Part shown: positions 6,863-17,508 of the stretch, piece by piece
How the letters are laid out: the number at the start of each line of letters is the position of its first letter
Numbering within the stretch: the first letter of the stretch is position 1
Source: Spartinivicinus marinus
GTDB taxonomy: Bacteria; Pseudomonadota; Gammaproteobacteria; Pseudomonadales; Zooshikellaceae
DNA length: 64,000 nucleotides
Reading direction: 5' to 3'
Assembly (NCBI RefSeq): GCF_026309355.1
Contig: NZ_JAPJZK010000001.1
Coordinates: forward strand, 2,500,501 to 2,564,500
The notes under the pieces: generated by a model
What the model was told of the DNA's origin: nothing
Databases searched by the model: none
Seen by the model: only the letters and a program-made list of their open reading frames with translations
Made by a program: the position numbers and the translations under genes

Positions 6863-8890
6863 TTATTTCCAGTTCCACTTCTGTCCTTTCTTATTCTCAT
6901 CCTTCAGCCAAATACCTACCCAATCCTTGTGTTTTTCATAAAAGTGCTGAATAACTGCAAAGTTATAAGCCACGTTTTGTAAACGTCCATTACTAAGGGT
7001 CCAGCGTTGTTTCATGTCACTTGCATTACAACTACCAATTACTGCACGGTTTTTACCACTCCACCATTTTTCCATTTGTAAACATTTATTTGGTTCATTG
7101 GCAGGGTGCAATAAGCCTTTGGAATCCAGTTTCCATTGCTGAGTTTTACTATTACTGCTACAGCTTTTAGCTTTCACATGCATGTTGGTTAAACTCAAAC
7201 AAGCCTGCATATCATTCATCATTGGCTTGAAGTCACCTTGTGGTGGCTCTGGGTCAGGATTTGGATTCGGGTTAGGATTTGGATTCGGATTCGGATTTGG
7301 ATTTGGATTCGGATTCGGATTCGGATTTGGATTCGGATTTGGGTTCGGGTTCGGATCACCATCACCTGGCTTATCACCACCATCAGGCACATTACAACGA
7401 CTGCCTAGTCCTACTACTTTAAACGCAGCTTTAACATCACCAACACTCCAGCCTTTGTCTTTAGCTGCTTTCATTACCCCACAAGAGCCGTCTTCAAATT
7501 GAGTGTTTTGTTTCCAGTACATTTTGTTGGCAATAACCATGACTTCAAAGGCTGACTTAACCCCCCAACCACTGGTGTTTGCTAAGTTATAAAAAGCTCG
7601 GTTATAAACACCGCTTGAGAAGTGAACATCCATTCCCTGGCGATAGCTTTCTGCATGATCAATTGAGCGCCCATCCTGGCTTGGCTTTTCAAAATAACGA
7701 AGTGCTTTCATGCTTTTGGTAATAGTTGCGCCTACCAACCAGTCTACCTTTTTAAACATATGATACTCAGCAGCTTCGCCCGCCATATCAGAGAAGGCCT
7801 CGTTCATACCGCCCGACTGACCTCGGTATACTAAACCTGAGTTATGCTGGGTAAAACCATGGCTTACTTCATGAGCAGATACATCTAATGAAGTAAGTGG
7901 GTAAAACGTTCTGCTTCCATCACCAAAAGACATCGCGCGGCCATCCCAAATTGCATTGTCGTAATTTCGACGGTAGTGGGCACGCATCTTTAATTTATGT
8001 GGCAGTGGTTTCATGTCAAACCACTCTTTATACATTTTGAAAACCATCATTCCAAAATAATGTGCATCATTTAGTGGCGAGTAAGCCCCATTAATTTCTT
8101 TATGAGTATTTTCTGGACAACTAAATTTATGAACCTGGCCACCGGAGCTTTGGTGTTTCATATCGATGGTTTCAACATTTTCAGTACTCATTCGGCACTG
8201 ATCATCAACTGGGAGCATGCCATGATCTTTACCATACATGTATTTTCCCATTTTTTTGTTTCCACCTGGGCCAGTGGCTTCTCTTGTATTGATACCTTCC
8301 CAACTATCAACCACTTCACCAGTATGAGCATCAATTAAATAAAAAGGCCTAGTCGGTTCAGGGTCATGAGTGAAATAAGAAACCTCATAGATTAACCTTG
8401 GTTTTTCTGGATCTTCAGCATATATATAAAGCTGTTTATCGTTATGCTCAATTCTGGCTGATTTAAATCCAGCATGTCCTTGTTGTTGTTTAGCAATTTC
8501 CAGCGCTTGGTCAGCGGAAATACTAGGATCTACAACCAAGTTATCTTGCTCAAGCCCTCTTAATAAATAGCCACTAAAATCTCCCGCAACACCTTGCTTA
8601 TCGACCCCTGCAACAAAAGTGTAGCCCCACACTGGCACACCTTTGTAATGCTGCTGATAACGAGTTTTTTTAATGCCACTATCAAATTTCATCATAGCAG
8701 CAGGCTTCGCATCTTTTGCAGACTCTAACTCCAAAATTTCGTGCACAGGCGCAATACTGCGAATAGCGCGAGTTAATTCATGCTCTTCAAGGTTAATTCT
8801 TTCTGCCGCTAGCGCTGTCATAGAAACTAGAGTACTGGCACTGAGCACACTAACATAAGCAATTTGTTTTAAAACATGCTGACTTTTCAT
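6863..8890 (-). CDS. secreted M4 metalloprotease with ricin-type lectin tail
   Basis: This 675-residue thermolysin/vibriolysin-type zinc endopeptidase is made as a secreted precursor. In order it has a signal peptide (MKSQHVLK...SMTALA), an FTP/PepSY propeptide region (about 30-200), and a catalytic domain with HEVSHGFTQ near residue 338 (HExxH). The third zinc ligand lies in GGMNEAFSDMAGE, and the active-site His in VHFSSGVYNRAFY. A Pro-Asn repeat linker follows, then a C-terminal ~100-residue ricin B-like domain (QACLSL, CLQMEKW, QQW and QRW motifs), which probably binds carbohydrate. The open frame extends 30 codons further upstream. The chosen ATG has GAGG 7 nt before it and gives the signal peptide. 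Likely roles are host-tissue or biopolymer degradation. Confidence 0.92.
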   Translation of the reverse strand: MKSQHVLKQIAYVSVLSASTLVSMTALAAERINLEEHELTRAIRSIAPVHEILELESAKDAKPAAMMKFDSGIKKTRYQQHYKGVPVWGYTFVAGVDKQGVAGDFSGYLLRGLEQDNLVVDPSISADQALEIAKQQQGHAGFKSARIEHNDKQLYIYAEDPEKPRLIYEVSYFTHDPEPTRPFYLIDAHTGEVVDSWEGINTREATGPGGNKKMGKYMYGKDHGMLPVDDQCRMSTENVETIDMKHQSSGGQVHKFSCPENTHKEINGAYSPLNDAHYFGMMVFKMYKEWFDMKPLPHKLKMRAHYRRNYDNAIWDGRAMSFGDGSRTFYPLTSLDVSAHEVSHGFTQHNSGLVYRGQSGGMNEAFSDMAGEAAEYHMFKKVDWLVGATITKSMKALRYFEKPSQDGRSIDHAESYRQGMDVHFSSGVYNRAFYNLANTSGWGVKSAFEVMVIANKMYWKQNTQFEDGSCGVMKAAKDKGWSVGDVKAAFKVVGLGSRCNVPDGGDKPGDGDPNPNPNPNPNPNPNPNPNPNPNPNPNPNPNPNPDPEPPQGDFKPMMNDMQACLSLTNMHVKAKSCSSNSKTQQWKLDSKGLLHPANEPNKCLQMEKWWSGKNRAVIGSCNASDMKQRWTLSNGRLQNVAYNFAVIQHFYEKHKDWVGIWLKDENKKGQKWNWK
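7251..7357. repeat. hexanucleotide tandem repeat encoding Pro-Asn linker
   Basis: About 18 copies of a 6-bp unit (GGATTC / GGATTT / GGGTTC variants on the + strand) encode the (PN)n linker of the M4 protease. Units are in frame, so copy-number change alters linker length without breaking the gene. Third-position variation between units suggests the tract is not freshly expanded. Confidence 0.9.
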
Positions 8891-8980
8891 AATAAGCCTC
8901 ATCAAAGTAAATTTATTAGGCTTGTCGAGTATGCTAATAGCGAGGTTGACATTTTTATTATTTAAAACAAACACTATCAA

Positions 8981-9839
8981 ATATTGCTAAAATAGCGGCT
9001 CAACAATTAGCTTAACTCTTCAATATTTTTACAAAATAATCTCAAGCTTACTGAGGTACTAAAATAAATAACAAACATTCCAGTTAAACAATAACTAAAA
9101 CCCTTTAAGTAAAATTCACTTTACTTACAAGGTATTAACTGGCGATGAATCTGTAAGCTATGATGCAGGAATAAAATTAATTAACTTAGAAAAGAGTCAC
9201 ATGTTATTCTTTACAACTTATCGATAGTGTTTTTTTTGACCCATTTAAACAACAAACTTCTTATTTCTACTCAACCGATTTGACTAATAATATTATTCCA
9301 TAGCAGTTGTTAAATATTAATTATAATCAAGCCCATTAAAATATTTTTATTCAATAATCAAGTTACTGAAAGATAACTAAAAATAAATGTAATTACTAAC
9401 AAACATACTTTGCATTGTTTTAATTTGCCTGTACTTTAATAATATTAATTTCTATTGATTTTGGGGTGTAAAAAAACAAGAGAGAGTGCCGCAAAAGTCA
9501 TTTTTAGCTCCCTCTCATCCAGAAATCCGCAAACCTATCAATAAAAATAACTGCCCACAAAGTCAACTTTAACCGTAATTTTTGTGGATAAGGTGTGATT
9601 AGTTGTGGATATCAAGTTAACTTCGTGATAAAAGCCTCAATAATTACTGGTTGCCTGTGGATAACTTTAATCCACCAAAGCAGCTCTTATTTGCAACCAT
9701 ACTATGAATACCTATAGCAATCTTAAAATTTGACTATAAAATAGCCAGCCATACTTACAGTTACAGACCTAGTACAGCATAAGAAAGCTTTTCTATATAC
9801 TAGGCGACCATTTAACAGGCTCTTGGGTGAGGTATTACG
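8981..9839. other. AT-rich intergenic region, candidate oriC
   Basis: This 859-bp gene-free gap lies between the divergent protease gene and mnmG. Its left two thirds (about 9000-9470) are very AT-rich with long A/T runs, as expected of an unwinding element. The right part holds three DnaA boxes (9583-9664). In Escherichia coli and Vibrio the chromosomal origin lies beside the mnmG (gidA) gene. All genes to the right run away from it on the + strand. No coding frame in the gap looks real. Confidence 0.6.
9583..9664 (-). promoter_or_regulatory. cluster of three DnaA boxes
   Basis: Perfect 9-mer boxes (TGTGGATAA, the complement of TTATCCACA) lie at 9583-9591 and 9656-9664. A one-mismatch box (TGTGGATAT) lies at 9604-9612. 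All three have the same orientation within 82 bp, which is far more than chance. They would bind the initiator DnaA. Confidence 0.75.
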
Positions 9840-11759
9840 GTGGACTATCCGACTCGCTATGACGTTATTGTCATTGGTGGCGGCCATGCAGGCACAGAGG
9901 CAGCTCTGGCAGCGGCACGCACCGGGGTTAAAACGCTGTTATTAACCCATAACATTGAAACATTAGGACAAATGTCCTGTAACCCAGCGATTGGCGGTAT
10001 TGGTAAAAGCCATTTGGTGAAAGAGATCGACGCCCTGGGCGGTGCTATGGCATTAGCTACGGATAAGGCCGGGATTCAGTTTCGCATTCTTAACTCTCGG
10101 AAAGGCCCTGCGGTTCGTGCAACCCGCGCTCAAGCAGACCGCGCCTTATATAAAGCCGCTATCCGTCGAGTATTAGAAAATCAGCCTAACTTAGATATTT
10201 TCCAGCAAGCCGCTGACGACTTAATAGTAGAAGGTGAACAGGTCAAAGGGGTTATTACCCAGATGGGCCTGAAGTTTTTCTCTAATAATGTGGTACTCAC
10301 TACTGGTACATTTTTAGGTGGACAAATCCATATTGGCTTACAAAACTATTCGGGTGGTCGAGCGGGAGATCCTCCTTCTATTGCACTAGCCAACCGCCTG
10401 CGTGAATTACCATTCCGTGTGGATCGACTAAAAACAGGTACACCTCCTCGAATTGATGCCAAATCAGTCGATTTCTCTGCCATGACACCACAGCCTGGAG
10501 ACACCCCCACACCAGTGATGTCTTACCTGGGCTCTGTTGATGATCATCCAGAGCAAATCTGCTGCTACATTACTCACACCAATGAGCAGACTCATGAGGT
10601 TATTCGTGGCGGTATGGATCGCTCGCCAATGTATACGGGAGTGATTGAAGGAGTTGGGCCACGTTACTGTCCGTCTATAGAAGATAAAATTGTCCGCTTT
10701 GCAGATAAAAACTCACACCAGGTTTTTGTTGAGCCAGAAGGGTTAACCACCAACGAGCTTTATCCCAACGGTATTTCCACCAGCCTGCCGTTTGATGTGC
10801 AGCTAGAGTTAGTACGCTCGATTAAAGGCTTTGAAAATGCCCATATCACTCGTCCAGGTTACGCCATTGAATATGACTTTTTTGACCCCAGAGATTTAAA
10901 GCCTTCTTTAGAAACCAAGTTTATCCAAGGTTTATATTTTGCCGGGCAAATCAACGGCACCACTGGCTATGAAGAAGCCGGTGCGCAAGGCTTACTTGCT
11001 GGTTTAAACGCAGCACTGAAAGCACAAGAAAAAGAAGCTTGGAGCCCTCGCCGGGATGAAGCTTATATAGGTGTGCTGGTTGATGATTTAATTAACAACG
11101 GTACTCAAGAACCTTATCGGATGTTTACTAGCCGTGCGGAATATCGCTTGATATTAAGAGAAGACAATGCTGATTTGAGGCTAACCGAAAAAGGCCGTGA
11201 GCTTGGCTTGATTAACGATCAACGCTGGGCGGTATTCTGCCGTAAAAAAGAAGCCATTGAGCAAGAAACCCAGCGCTTAAAAACCAGCTGGATTCAGCCC
11301 AATACCCCAGCAGGTGAAGAGGCTAATAAAATTCTAGAAAGACCTATTACTCGAGAATATAACCTGTTAGAACTGTTACGCCGTCCTGACATAAGCTATC
11401 AGGCAATCGCTAGTTTGGTAGGCGAACCCGTGACTGACAACCCTCAAGTGTCTGAGCAAGTAGCAATTCAAACCAAATACCAAGGCTATATTGACCGTCA
11501 AACTGAAGAAATCGCTCGGTTAAGACGTCATGAAAATACCTTGCTGCCTGAAGACTTGGACTATCAGCAAATTGCCGGGTTATCTAATGAGATCAAGCAA
11601 AAATTATCAGATGCCAGACCAGACACTTTAGGCAGAGCATCAAGAATTCCTGGAGTAACACCTGCGGCAGTATCGCTATTAATTGTTCATCTGAAAAAAC
11701 GCTCTATTGCTACAGAAAAAATTGTTGCAGACAAAACTAAAACTGACTTAAGCGCCTAA
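9840..11759 (+). CDS. mnmG: tRNA uridine-5-carboxymethylaminomethyl modification enzyme MnmG
   Basis: This 639-residue protein is full length for MnmG (GidA), the FAD enzyme that with MnmE installs the cmnm5 group on U34 of certain tRNAs. It has the dinucleotide fold [19 protein letters not shown] at the N-terminus, the signature [15 protein letters not shown], the second signature [20 protein letters not shown], and the C-terminal helical GidA-associated domain. Translation starts at GTG with GAGGT upstream. The stop is 3 bp before rsmG, so the two are co-translated. mnmE, usually immediately upstream in related genomes, is not present; the candidate origin and a protease gene lie there instead. 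Confidence 0.98.
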   Translation: MDYPTRYDVIVIGGGHAGTEAALAAARTGVKTLLLTHNIETLGQMSCNPAIGGIGKSHLVKEIDALGGAMALATDKAGIQFRILNSRKGPAVRATRAQADRALYKAAIRRVLENQPNLDIFQQAADDLIVEGEQVKGVITQMGLKFFSNNVVLTTGTFLGGQIHIGLQNYSGGRAGDPPSIALANRLRELPFRVDRLKTGTPPRIDAKSVDFSAMTPQPGDTPTPVMSYLGSVDDHPEQICCYITHTNEQTHEVIRGGMDRSPMYTGVIEGVGPRYCPSIEDKIVRFADKNSHQVFVEPEGLTTNELYPNGISTSLPFDVQLELVRSIKGFENAHITRPGYAIEYDFFDPRDLKPSLETKFIQGLYFAGQINGTTGYEEAGAQGLLAGLNAALKAQEKEAWSPRRDEAYIGVLVDDLINNGTQEPYRMFTSRAEYRLILREDNADLRLTEKGRELGLINDQRWAVFCRKKEAIEQETQRLKTSWIQPNTPAGEEANKILERPITREYNLLELLRRPDISYQAIASLVGEPVTDNPQVSEQVAIQTKYQGYIDRQTEEIARLRRHENTLLPEDLDYQQIAGLSNEIKQKLSDARPDTLGRASRIPGVTPAAVSLLIVHLKKRSIATEKIVADKTKTDLSA

Positions 11760-11762
11760 GCT

Positions 11763-12434
11763 GTGAATTTACACTCTACACAAAACTCTCAAGAGCTTGC
11801 CAAAGCAATTGCTACTGGGGTCTCATCCATGGGGCTCCAACTTACCCAGTCTCAACTTGAGCGGTTAACGGCTTATTTGTTATTACTAAACAAGTGGAAT
11901 AAAGCCTACAACCTAACAGCAGTTAGAGATATCCAACAAATGATTCCACGTCACTTGTTGGATAGCTTAAGTGTTGTGCCTTATATCGAAGGCAGTCATA
12001 TATTAGATGTAGGCACCGGCCCCGGCTTACCTGGTATTCCACTAGCGATTTGTTTTCCCGACAAGCAATTTACTTTGCTGGATAGCAATGGCAAAAAAAC
12101 TCGCTTTTTAGTCCAAGCAAAATCGGCTTTGCAGTTAGATAATATTCAAGTCGTTCAAAAACGCGTTGAACAATTTCAGGTTGATAATCCCTTTGATATT
12201 ATTGTCTCCCGAGCTTTTAGTGCTCTACAAGATATGGTGAAATGGACTCAACACCTGCTTGCACCCAAGGGATATTTTTATGCCATGAAAGGCGTCTATC
12301 CAAAAGAGGAGATTCAGCAAGCTGAAGCGCTTTCAACAAAGCTGGTAAAATCTATACCACTTGAAGTAGCAAACTGTGAGGGCGAACGTCACTTGGTAAT
12401 ATTACAAAATAATAATGTTAACAGCGCTTCTTAA
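11763..12434 (+). CDS. rsmG: 16S rRNA (guanine-527-N7) methyltransferase RsmG
   Basis: This 223-residue RsmG (GidB) methylates N7 of G527 in 16S rRNA using S-adenosylmethionine. The SAM-binding motif LDVGTGPGLPGIPLAI and the family motif YNLTAVRD...HLLDSL are clear, as is the later VSRAFSALQDMVKW. It starts at GTG three bases after the mnmG stop and precedes parA by 35 bp, the standard order. Loss of this protein gives low-level streptomycin resistance in other bacteria. No abnormality is seen. Confidence 0.97.
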   Translation: MNLHSTQNSQELAKAIATGVSSMGLQLTQSQLERLTAYLLLLNKWNKAYNLTAVRDIQQMIPRHLLDSLSVVPYIEGSHILDVGTGPGLPGIPLAICFPDKQFTLLDSNGKKTRFLVQAKSALQLDNIQVVQKRVEQFQVDNPFDIIVSRAFSALQDMVKWTQHLLAPKGYFYAMKGVYPKEEIQQAEALSTKLVKSIPLEVANCEGERHLVILQNNNVNSAS

Positions 12435-12469
12435 AGTGACACAAAACAAGTAACACTAAGGAAACTATC

Positions 12470-13252
12470 GTGGCCAAAATACTTGCGGTAACTAACCAAA
12501 AAGGGGGAGTGGGAAAAACCACAACCTGCGTTAATCTCGCTGCGTCGTTAGTCGCAACTAAACGGCAAGTGCTGGTAGTTGACTTAGATCCTCAAGGCAA
12601 TGCCACGATGGGCAGTGGCGTTGATAAAAATGCTCTGGAAAACTCCATCTATGATGTATTAGTAGGTGCAGTAGATGCAACCGCTGCACTAGTTCCTACT
12701 GACCCTGCTGGTTATGATTTATTGCCTGCTAACGCAGATCTTACTGCAGCTGAAGTTGAGTTATTAGAAATCCCACAAAAAGAGTTACGACTGAAAAAAG
12801 CCCTCGCTGATGTTGGATCAATTTACGATTTTATCCTGATCGACTGCCCTCCCTCATTAAATATGCTGACTGTTAATGCAATGACAGCAGCTGATGGCGT
12901 TGTCATTCCAATGCAGTGTGAATACTACGCACTAGAGGGGTTATCAGCCTTATTAGACACAATCAGTCGCATTGTTTCAGTACTCAATCCTAAATTAAAA
13001 ATCGAAGGTCTGTTACGCACGATGTATGACGCCCGTAACAGTCTTACTAACGAAGTATCAGCTCAGCTGGTTGAGCACTTTGGTGACTCAGTTTATCGCA
13101 CCATCATTCCTCGTAATGTACGTTTAGCAGAAGCACCCAGTTACGGTTTGCCTGTACTAAAATATGACAAACACTCCAAAGGGGCACTGGCTTACCTTGC
13201 TTTGGCTGGTGAGCTAATCCGCAAACAAGAACAAGTGGCTGTTAGTGCCTAA
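12470..13252 (+). CDS. parA: chromosome-partitioning ATPase ParA (Soj)
   Basis: This 260-residue, Walker-type ParA ATPase moves the origin region with ParB. The deviant Walker A motif is KGGVGKTTTCVNLAASL near residue 11. Walker B is FILIDCPPSLN, and the signature MYDARNSLTNEVSAQLVEHF lies in the C-terminal half. It starts at GTG with AAGGAAA just upstream. It lacks the N-terminal HTH of plasmid type Ia ParA, as expected for a chromosomal copy. parB follows after 87 bp. Confidence 0.96.
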   Translation: MAKILAVTNQKGGVGKTTTCVNLAASLVATKRQVLVVDLDPQGNATMGSGVDKNALENSIYDVLVGAVDATAALVPTDPAGYDLLPANADLTAAEVELLEIPQKELRLKKALADVGSIYDFILIDCPPSLNMLTVNAMTAADGVVIPMQCEYYALEGLSALLDTISRIVSVLNPKLKIEGLLRTMYDARNSLTNEVSAQLVEHFGDSVYRTIIPRNVRLAEAPSYGLPVLKYDKHSKGALAYLALAGELIRKQEQVAVSA

Positions 13253-13339
13253 TTAAAGGCGCCCTTAATCTACGGTGTTAACTGGCGTCAGTTTACGGCA
13301 TAATCAAATCAGTACTTTTATTCAGGATTAGCAAAACCA

Positions 13340-14209
13340 ATGGCAACCAAAAAAAGAGGGTTAGGCAGAGGGCTTGATGCATTATTAGGTAGTGCAACAG
13401 CGACAACTGTTGTAGAAACTGGCAATGAACAAAACAGCCAACTAGATGAACTACCCGTTGAGTGGATTCAACGTGGGCGCTACCAACCCCGCCGAGATAT
13501 GCACCCTGAAGCATTAGAGGAATTAGCCAGCTCTATAAAAGCCCAAGGGGTAATGCAACCCATTGTAGTACGCCCCATTGGTCAAAATAAGTACGAAATA
13601 ATTGCTGGAGAAAGGCGTTGGCGCGCTACACAGCTTGCTGGTTTAGAAAAAATTCCTGCCGTTATTCGCGAAGTGCCAGATGAAGCCGCCATTGCCATGG
13701 CACTTATTGAAAATATCCAACGTGAAGATTTAAACCCTATTGAAGAAGCCATGGCACTTCATAGACTACAGCAGGAGTTTGGTTTAACTCAGCAGCAAGT
13801 GGCCGATGCAGTGGGTAAATCACGAGCCACTATTACAAATTTATTGCGTTTAATGACCCTGGCTGATGATGTCAAAACCATGCTTGAACATGGTGATCTA
13901 GAAATGGGACATGCCAGAGCCATTTTAACCCTGACTAAAACACAACAATTAGTAGCAGCCAAAACCATCGTGGCAAAAGGACTTTCTGTTAGACAAACTG
14001 AAGCCCTAGTGCGTCACATGCAAGCTGAAGCCGAAACAACTAAACCTGAACAAAAAATTGATCCAGATATTAAGCAACTGGAAGATGAGCTTGGTGACAA
14101 GCTAGGTACTGAAGTACTAATTCAGCACTCAGCTAAAGGGAAAGGCAAGTTAGTAATAAAATACAACAACTTAGATGAACTAGACGGCGTCTTGGCGCAT
14201 ATTAAATAA
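13340..14209 (+). CDS. parB: chromosome-partitioning protein ParB (Spo0J)
   Basis: This 289-residue, parS-binding CTPase clamps and spreads on origin-proximal DNA. After a basic N-terminus (KKRGLGRGLDALLG, the ParA-stimulating box) come the CTP-binding motifs PRRDMHPEALEELASSI and GERRWRA. The HTH that reads parS is LTQQQVADAVGKSRATITNLLRL, and a C-terminal dimerisation region follows. The gene is in the standard parA-parB pair. I did not find a clear parS 16-mer in the window. Confidence 0.96.
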   Translation: MATKKRGLGRGLDALLGSATATTVVETGNEQNSQLDELPVEWIQRGRYQPRRDMHPEALEELASSIKAQGVMQPIVVRPIGQNKYEIIAGERRWRATQLAGLEKIPAVIREVPDEAAIAMALIENIQREDLNPIEEAMALHRLQQEFGLTQQQVADAVGKSRATITNLLRLMTLADDVKTMLEHGDLEMGHARAILTLTKTQQLVAAKTIVAKGLSVRQTEALVRHMQAEAETTKPEQKIDPDIKQLEDELGDKLGTEVLIQHSAKGKGKLVIKYNNLDELDGVLAHIK

Positions 14210-14662
14210 TTACTAATATTCATAGCCTTGCTACAAATGATCAATTAATAGTCTACTTTAGAACAGTAGCAATTCCTAACATGACAGATGGAAAAGCTAT
14301 TTGTTTAATACCAAGTACACGAATACATTGATGTAGTGTTGATCATATAGGCTATTCGAAATATACTTCTGGCCCCAAATTTTGGCTGAAGTTTATATAA
14401 AGCTATTTGGCTATCAATTATCCAACTGTCAGACTTTTATGAGTAGCTAGGCCTGATAATAAGCTACAAAAAAGTTTAAGCTGAATAAAACAGTGTGGAT
14501 AACAAAGGTGTTTTACACCTATTGGCTAATTAATATCCAAATAGTTTTGTTACCCAATTGGTTTTTTACGATTTTGTGGTAGACAGCTTGTAAAGTTGAT
14601 CGTTTCTTTAAGGTCGTAAGGGGGGACCTTTTGGTAAGGTTAGTAAGGCGAGTAGTTAATAA
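14210..14662. other. parB-atpI intergenic region with a DnaA box
   Basis: This 453-bp gap should carry the ATP synthase promoter. A perfect DnaA box (TGTGGATAA) lies at 14494-14502, and GATC sites lie near 14238, 14340 and 14598. It lacks the box cluster and strong AT skew of the 8981-9839 gap, so I think it is an upstream regulatory region rather than the origin. No coding frame looks convincing. Confidence 0.5.
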
Positions 14663-15058
14663 ATGGGGTTAACTAAAGCAGTTATGGGGGCACCTCATTT
14701 ACATAAACCACCAATTTACCGAGTTATTATTGCACAACTCATTGTGACGGTATGTGTAGCATGTGTCTTGTTGTTGCATAGTGTGGTTACAGCCTACTCA
14801 GCATTTTTGGGTGGACTCATTTGTCTGATTCCCAATGCTTATCTTGCCAAAAAAGCCTTTCAACACTCTGGTGCACGGGCAGCTAAACAAATTGCTCACT
14901 CCTTTTATAAAGGAGAAGCCGTTAAGCTTGGTTTAACTGCCTTATTGTTTGCACTGGTGTTTGGTTTTGTTGAGCCTCTCAATGTTTTCGCCTTATTCGG
15001 AACCTTTATTTTAGTGCAAACAGTCAACTGGTTTACGGCCCTTTTATTAAAGCTTTAA
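14663..15058 (+). CDS. atpI: ATP synthase accessory protein AtpI
   Basis: This 131-residue membrane protein with four predicted hydrophobic segments is the first gene of the atp operon. AtpI is poorly conserved and assists assembly of the c-ring. Identification rests on position, size, the pattern AFLGGLICLIPNAYLAKKAF and the ending FGTFILVQTVNWFTALLLKL. The spacing from atpB (152 bp) is wider than between the other subunits. Confidence 0.85.
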   Translation: MGLTKAVMGAPHLHKPPIYRVIIAQLIVTVCVACVLLLHSVVTAYSAFLGGLICLIPNAYLAKKAFQHSGARAAKQIAHSFYKGEAVKLGLTALLFALVFGFVEPLNVFALFGTFILVQTVNWFTALLLKL

Positions 15059-15168
15059 TCAAGAGGGTAACTAATGCTTTGTAAAATCAGTTGCTATAGC
15101 TTAAGTGAAGCACAAATTAGGGCTTTGTTAAAAAAGAGCCAGTAAGGTTTTAAAAGAAAGAATTTTAA

Positions 15169-16071
<903 letters not shown>

Positions 16072-16105
16072 ACAAGATTGTAGTTTTAAACTTTTTTATC
16101 ATTAA

Positions 16106-16390
<285 letters not shown>

Positions 16391-16469
16391 GGTAATTGTG
16401 CTTAAACGACTAATGCCAGTCGTTGTAAAGCATTAGTTTTCCTTAACACTAAAAGCGAGAGGTGTTGGC

Positions 16470-16940
16470 ATGAATCTCAATGCAACCCTTATAGGGCAAT
16501 CACTAGCATTTGCGATCTTCGTGATCTTTTGCATGAAGTACGTGTGGCCACCGGTTACACAAGCTTTACGCGATCGCCAAAAGAAAATTGCAGATGGGTT
16601 AGAAGCTGCTGATCGCGCCAAACGTGATCTGGAGTTGGCTCAAGACAAAGCCAGCAAGCAACTGCGTGAGGCCAAAGAGCAAGCTGCTGAGATCATCGAG
16701 CAAGCCAACAAGCGGGCAAATCAAATTGTTGAAGAAGCGAAAGACCAAGCTCGGTCAGAAGGCGAACGACTTAAAGTCGCCGCTCAGGCTGAGATTGATC
16801 AAGAGCTTAACCGAGCAAAAGAGGCATTACGTAGCCAAGTGGCTAGTATTGCAGTTGCCGGTGCTGAGAAAATTCTGGCGCAACAAATTGATAAGAAAGC
16901 CCAGAGCAAACTCGTTGATCAGCTAGCCGCTGAGCTGTAA
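16470..16940 (+). CDS. atpF: ATP synthase F0 subunit b
   Basis: This 156-residue peripheral-stalk subunit has one N-terminal transmembrane helix ([20 protein letters not shown]). A long charged coiled coil follows (residues 35-130, rich in Ala, Glu, Lys and Gln), then the delta-binding end [28 protein letters not shown]. The length equals E. coli AtpF. GAGAGG lies just before the start; the atpH start follows after 17 bp. Confidence 0.98.
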   Translation: MNLNATLIGQSLAFAIFVIFCMKYVWPPVTQALRDRQKKIADGLEAADRAKRDLELAQDKASKQLREAKEQAAEIIEQANKRANQIVEEAKDQARSEGERLKVAAQAEIDQELNRAKEALRSQVASIAVAGAEKILAQQIDKKAQSKLVDQLAAEL

Positions 16941-16957
16941 CCAAGGGGGTTATCCAT

Positions 16958-17491
16958 ATGGAACTGACCACCTTAGCCCGGCCTTATGCTAAAGCTGCGT
17001 TTGAATATGCACTTGCGCATAAAGCATTAGCCAAATGGTCAGAAATGTTGGCTATAGCATCCGCTGTATCACAGGCTGAAAAGATTCAACAGGTACTTGG
17101 TTCTCCTGGGTTAACTACAACCCAGCAAGCTGACGCCTTTGTTGAAGTCTGTGATAAAGAGCTGGATGAACAAGGCGCAAATTTCATTCGTGCTTTAGCT
17201 TCGAATAAACGTTTAACTTTGCTGCCACTGATTGCAGGGCTTTTTGAGCTATTAAAAGCAGAGCAAGAGAAGTCTATTGACGTCACCATTACTTCAGCAA
17301 TGGAGTTAACGGGCACTCAGCAAGAGAAATTGGCAAAAGCACTCAGCAAGCGTTTAGGTCGCGATGTAAATGTCGTGAGCGAGGTTGATGAAAGTTTAAT
17401 CGGTGGCTTGGTCATCAAGGCAGGTGACCTGGTTATTGATGGCTCAATAAGCGCCAAACTTCATCGACTGGCCGACGCGATGAAATCCTGA
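16958..17491 (+). CDS. atpH: ATP synthase F1 subunit delta
   Basis: This 177-residue connector between the F1 head and the b dimer has the N-terminal six-helix domain ([19 protein letters not shown]). Its C-terminal OSCP signature includes [20 protein letters not shown] and [16 protein letters not shown] lies 8 bp before the ATG. Length and order are standard. Confidence 0.98.
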   Translation: MELTTLARPYAKAAFEYALAHKALAKWSEMLAIASAVSQAEKIQQVLGSPGLTTTQQADAFVEVCDKELDEQGANFIRALASNKRLTLLPLIAGLFELLKAEQEKSIDVTITSAMELTGTQQEKLAKALSKRLGRDVNVVSEVDESLIGGLVIKAGDLVIDGSISAKLHRLADAMKS

Positions 17492-17508
17492 GTTTAAAGG
17501 GGCAGAGC

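Noticed and set aside
7182-7502. 106-residue frame with long Gly-Phe repeats opposite the protease gene
   Set aside because: It is only the reverse reading of the hexanucleotide linker tract within the M4 protease.
12470-14209. parS site around parAB
   Set aside because: I looked for the TGTTTCACGTGAAACA-type 16-mer and saw no CACGTG-centred match in the window.
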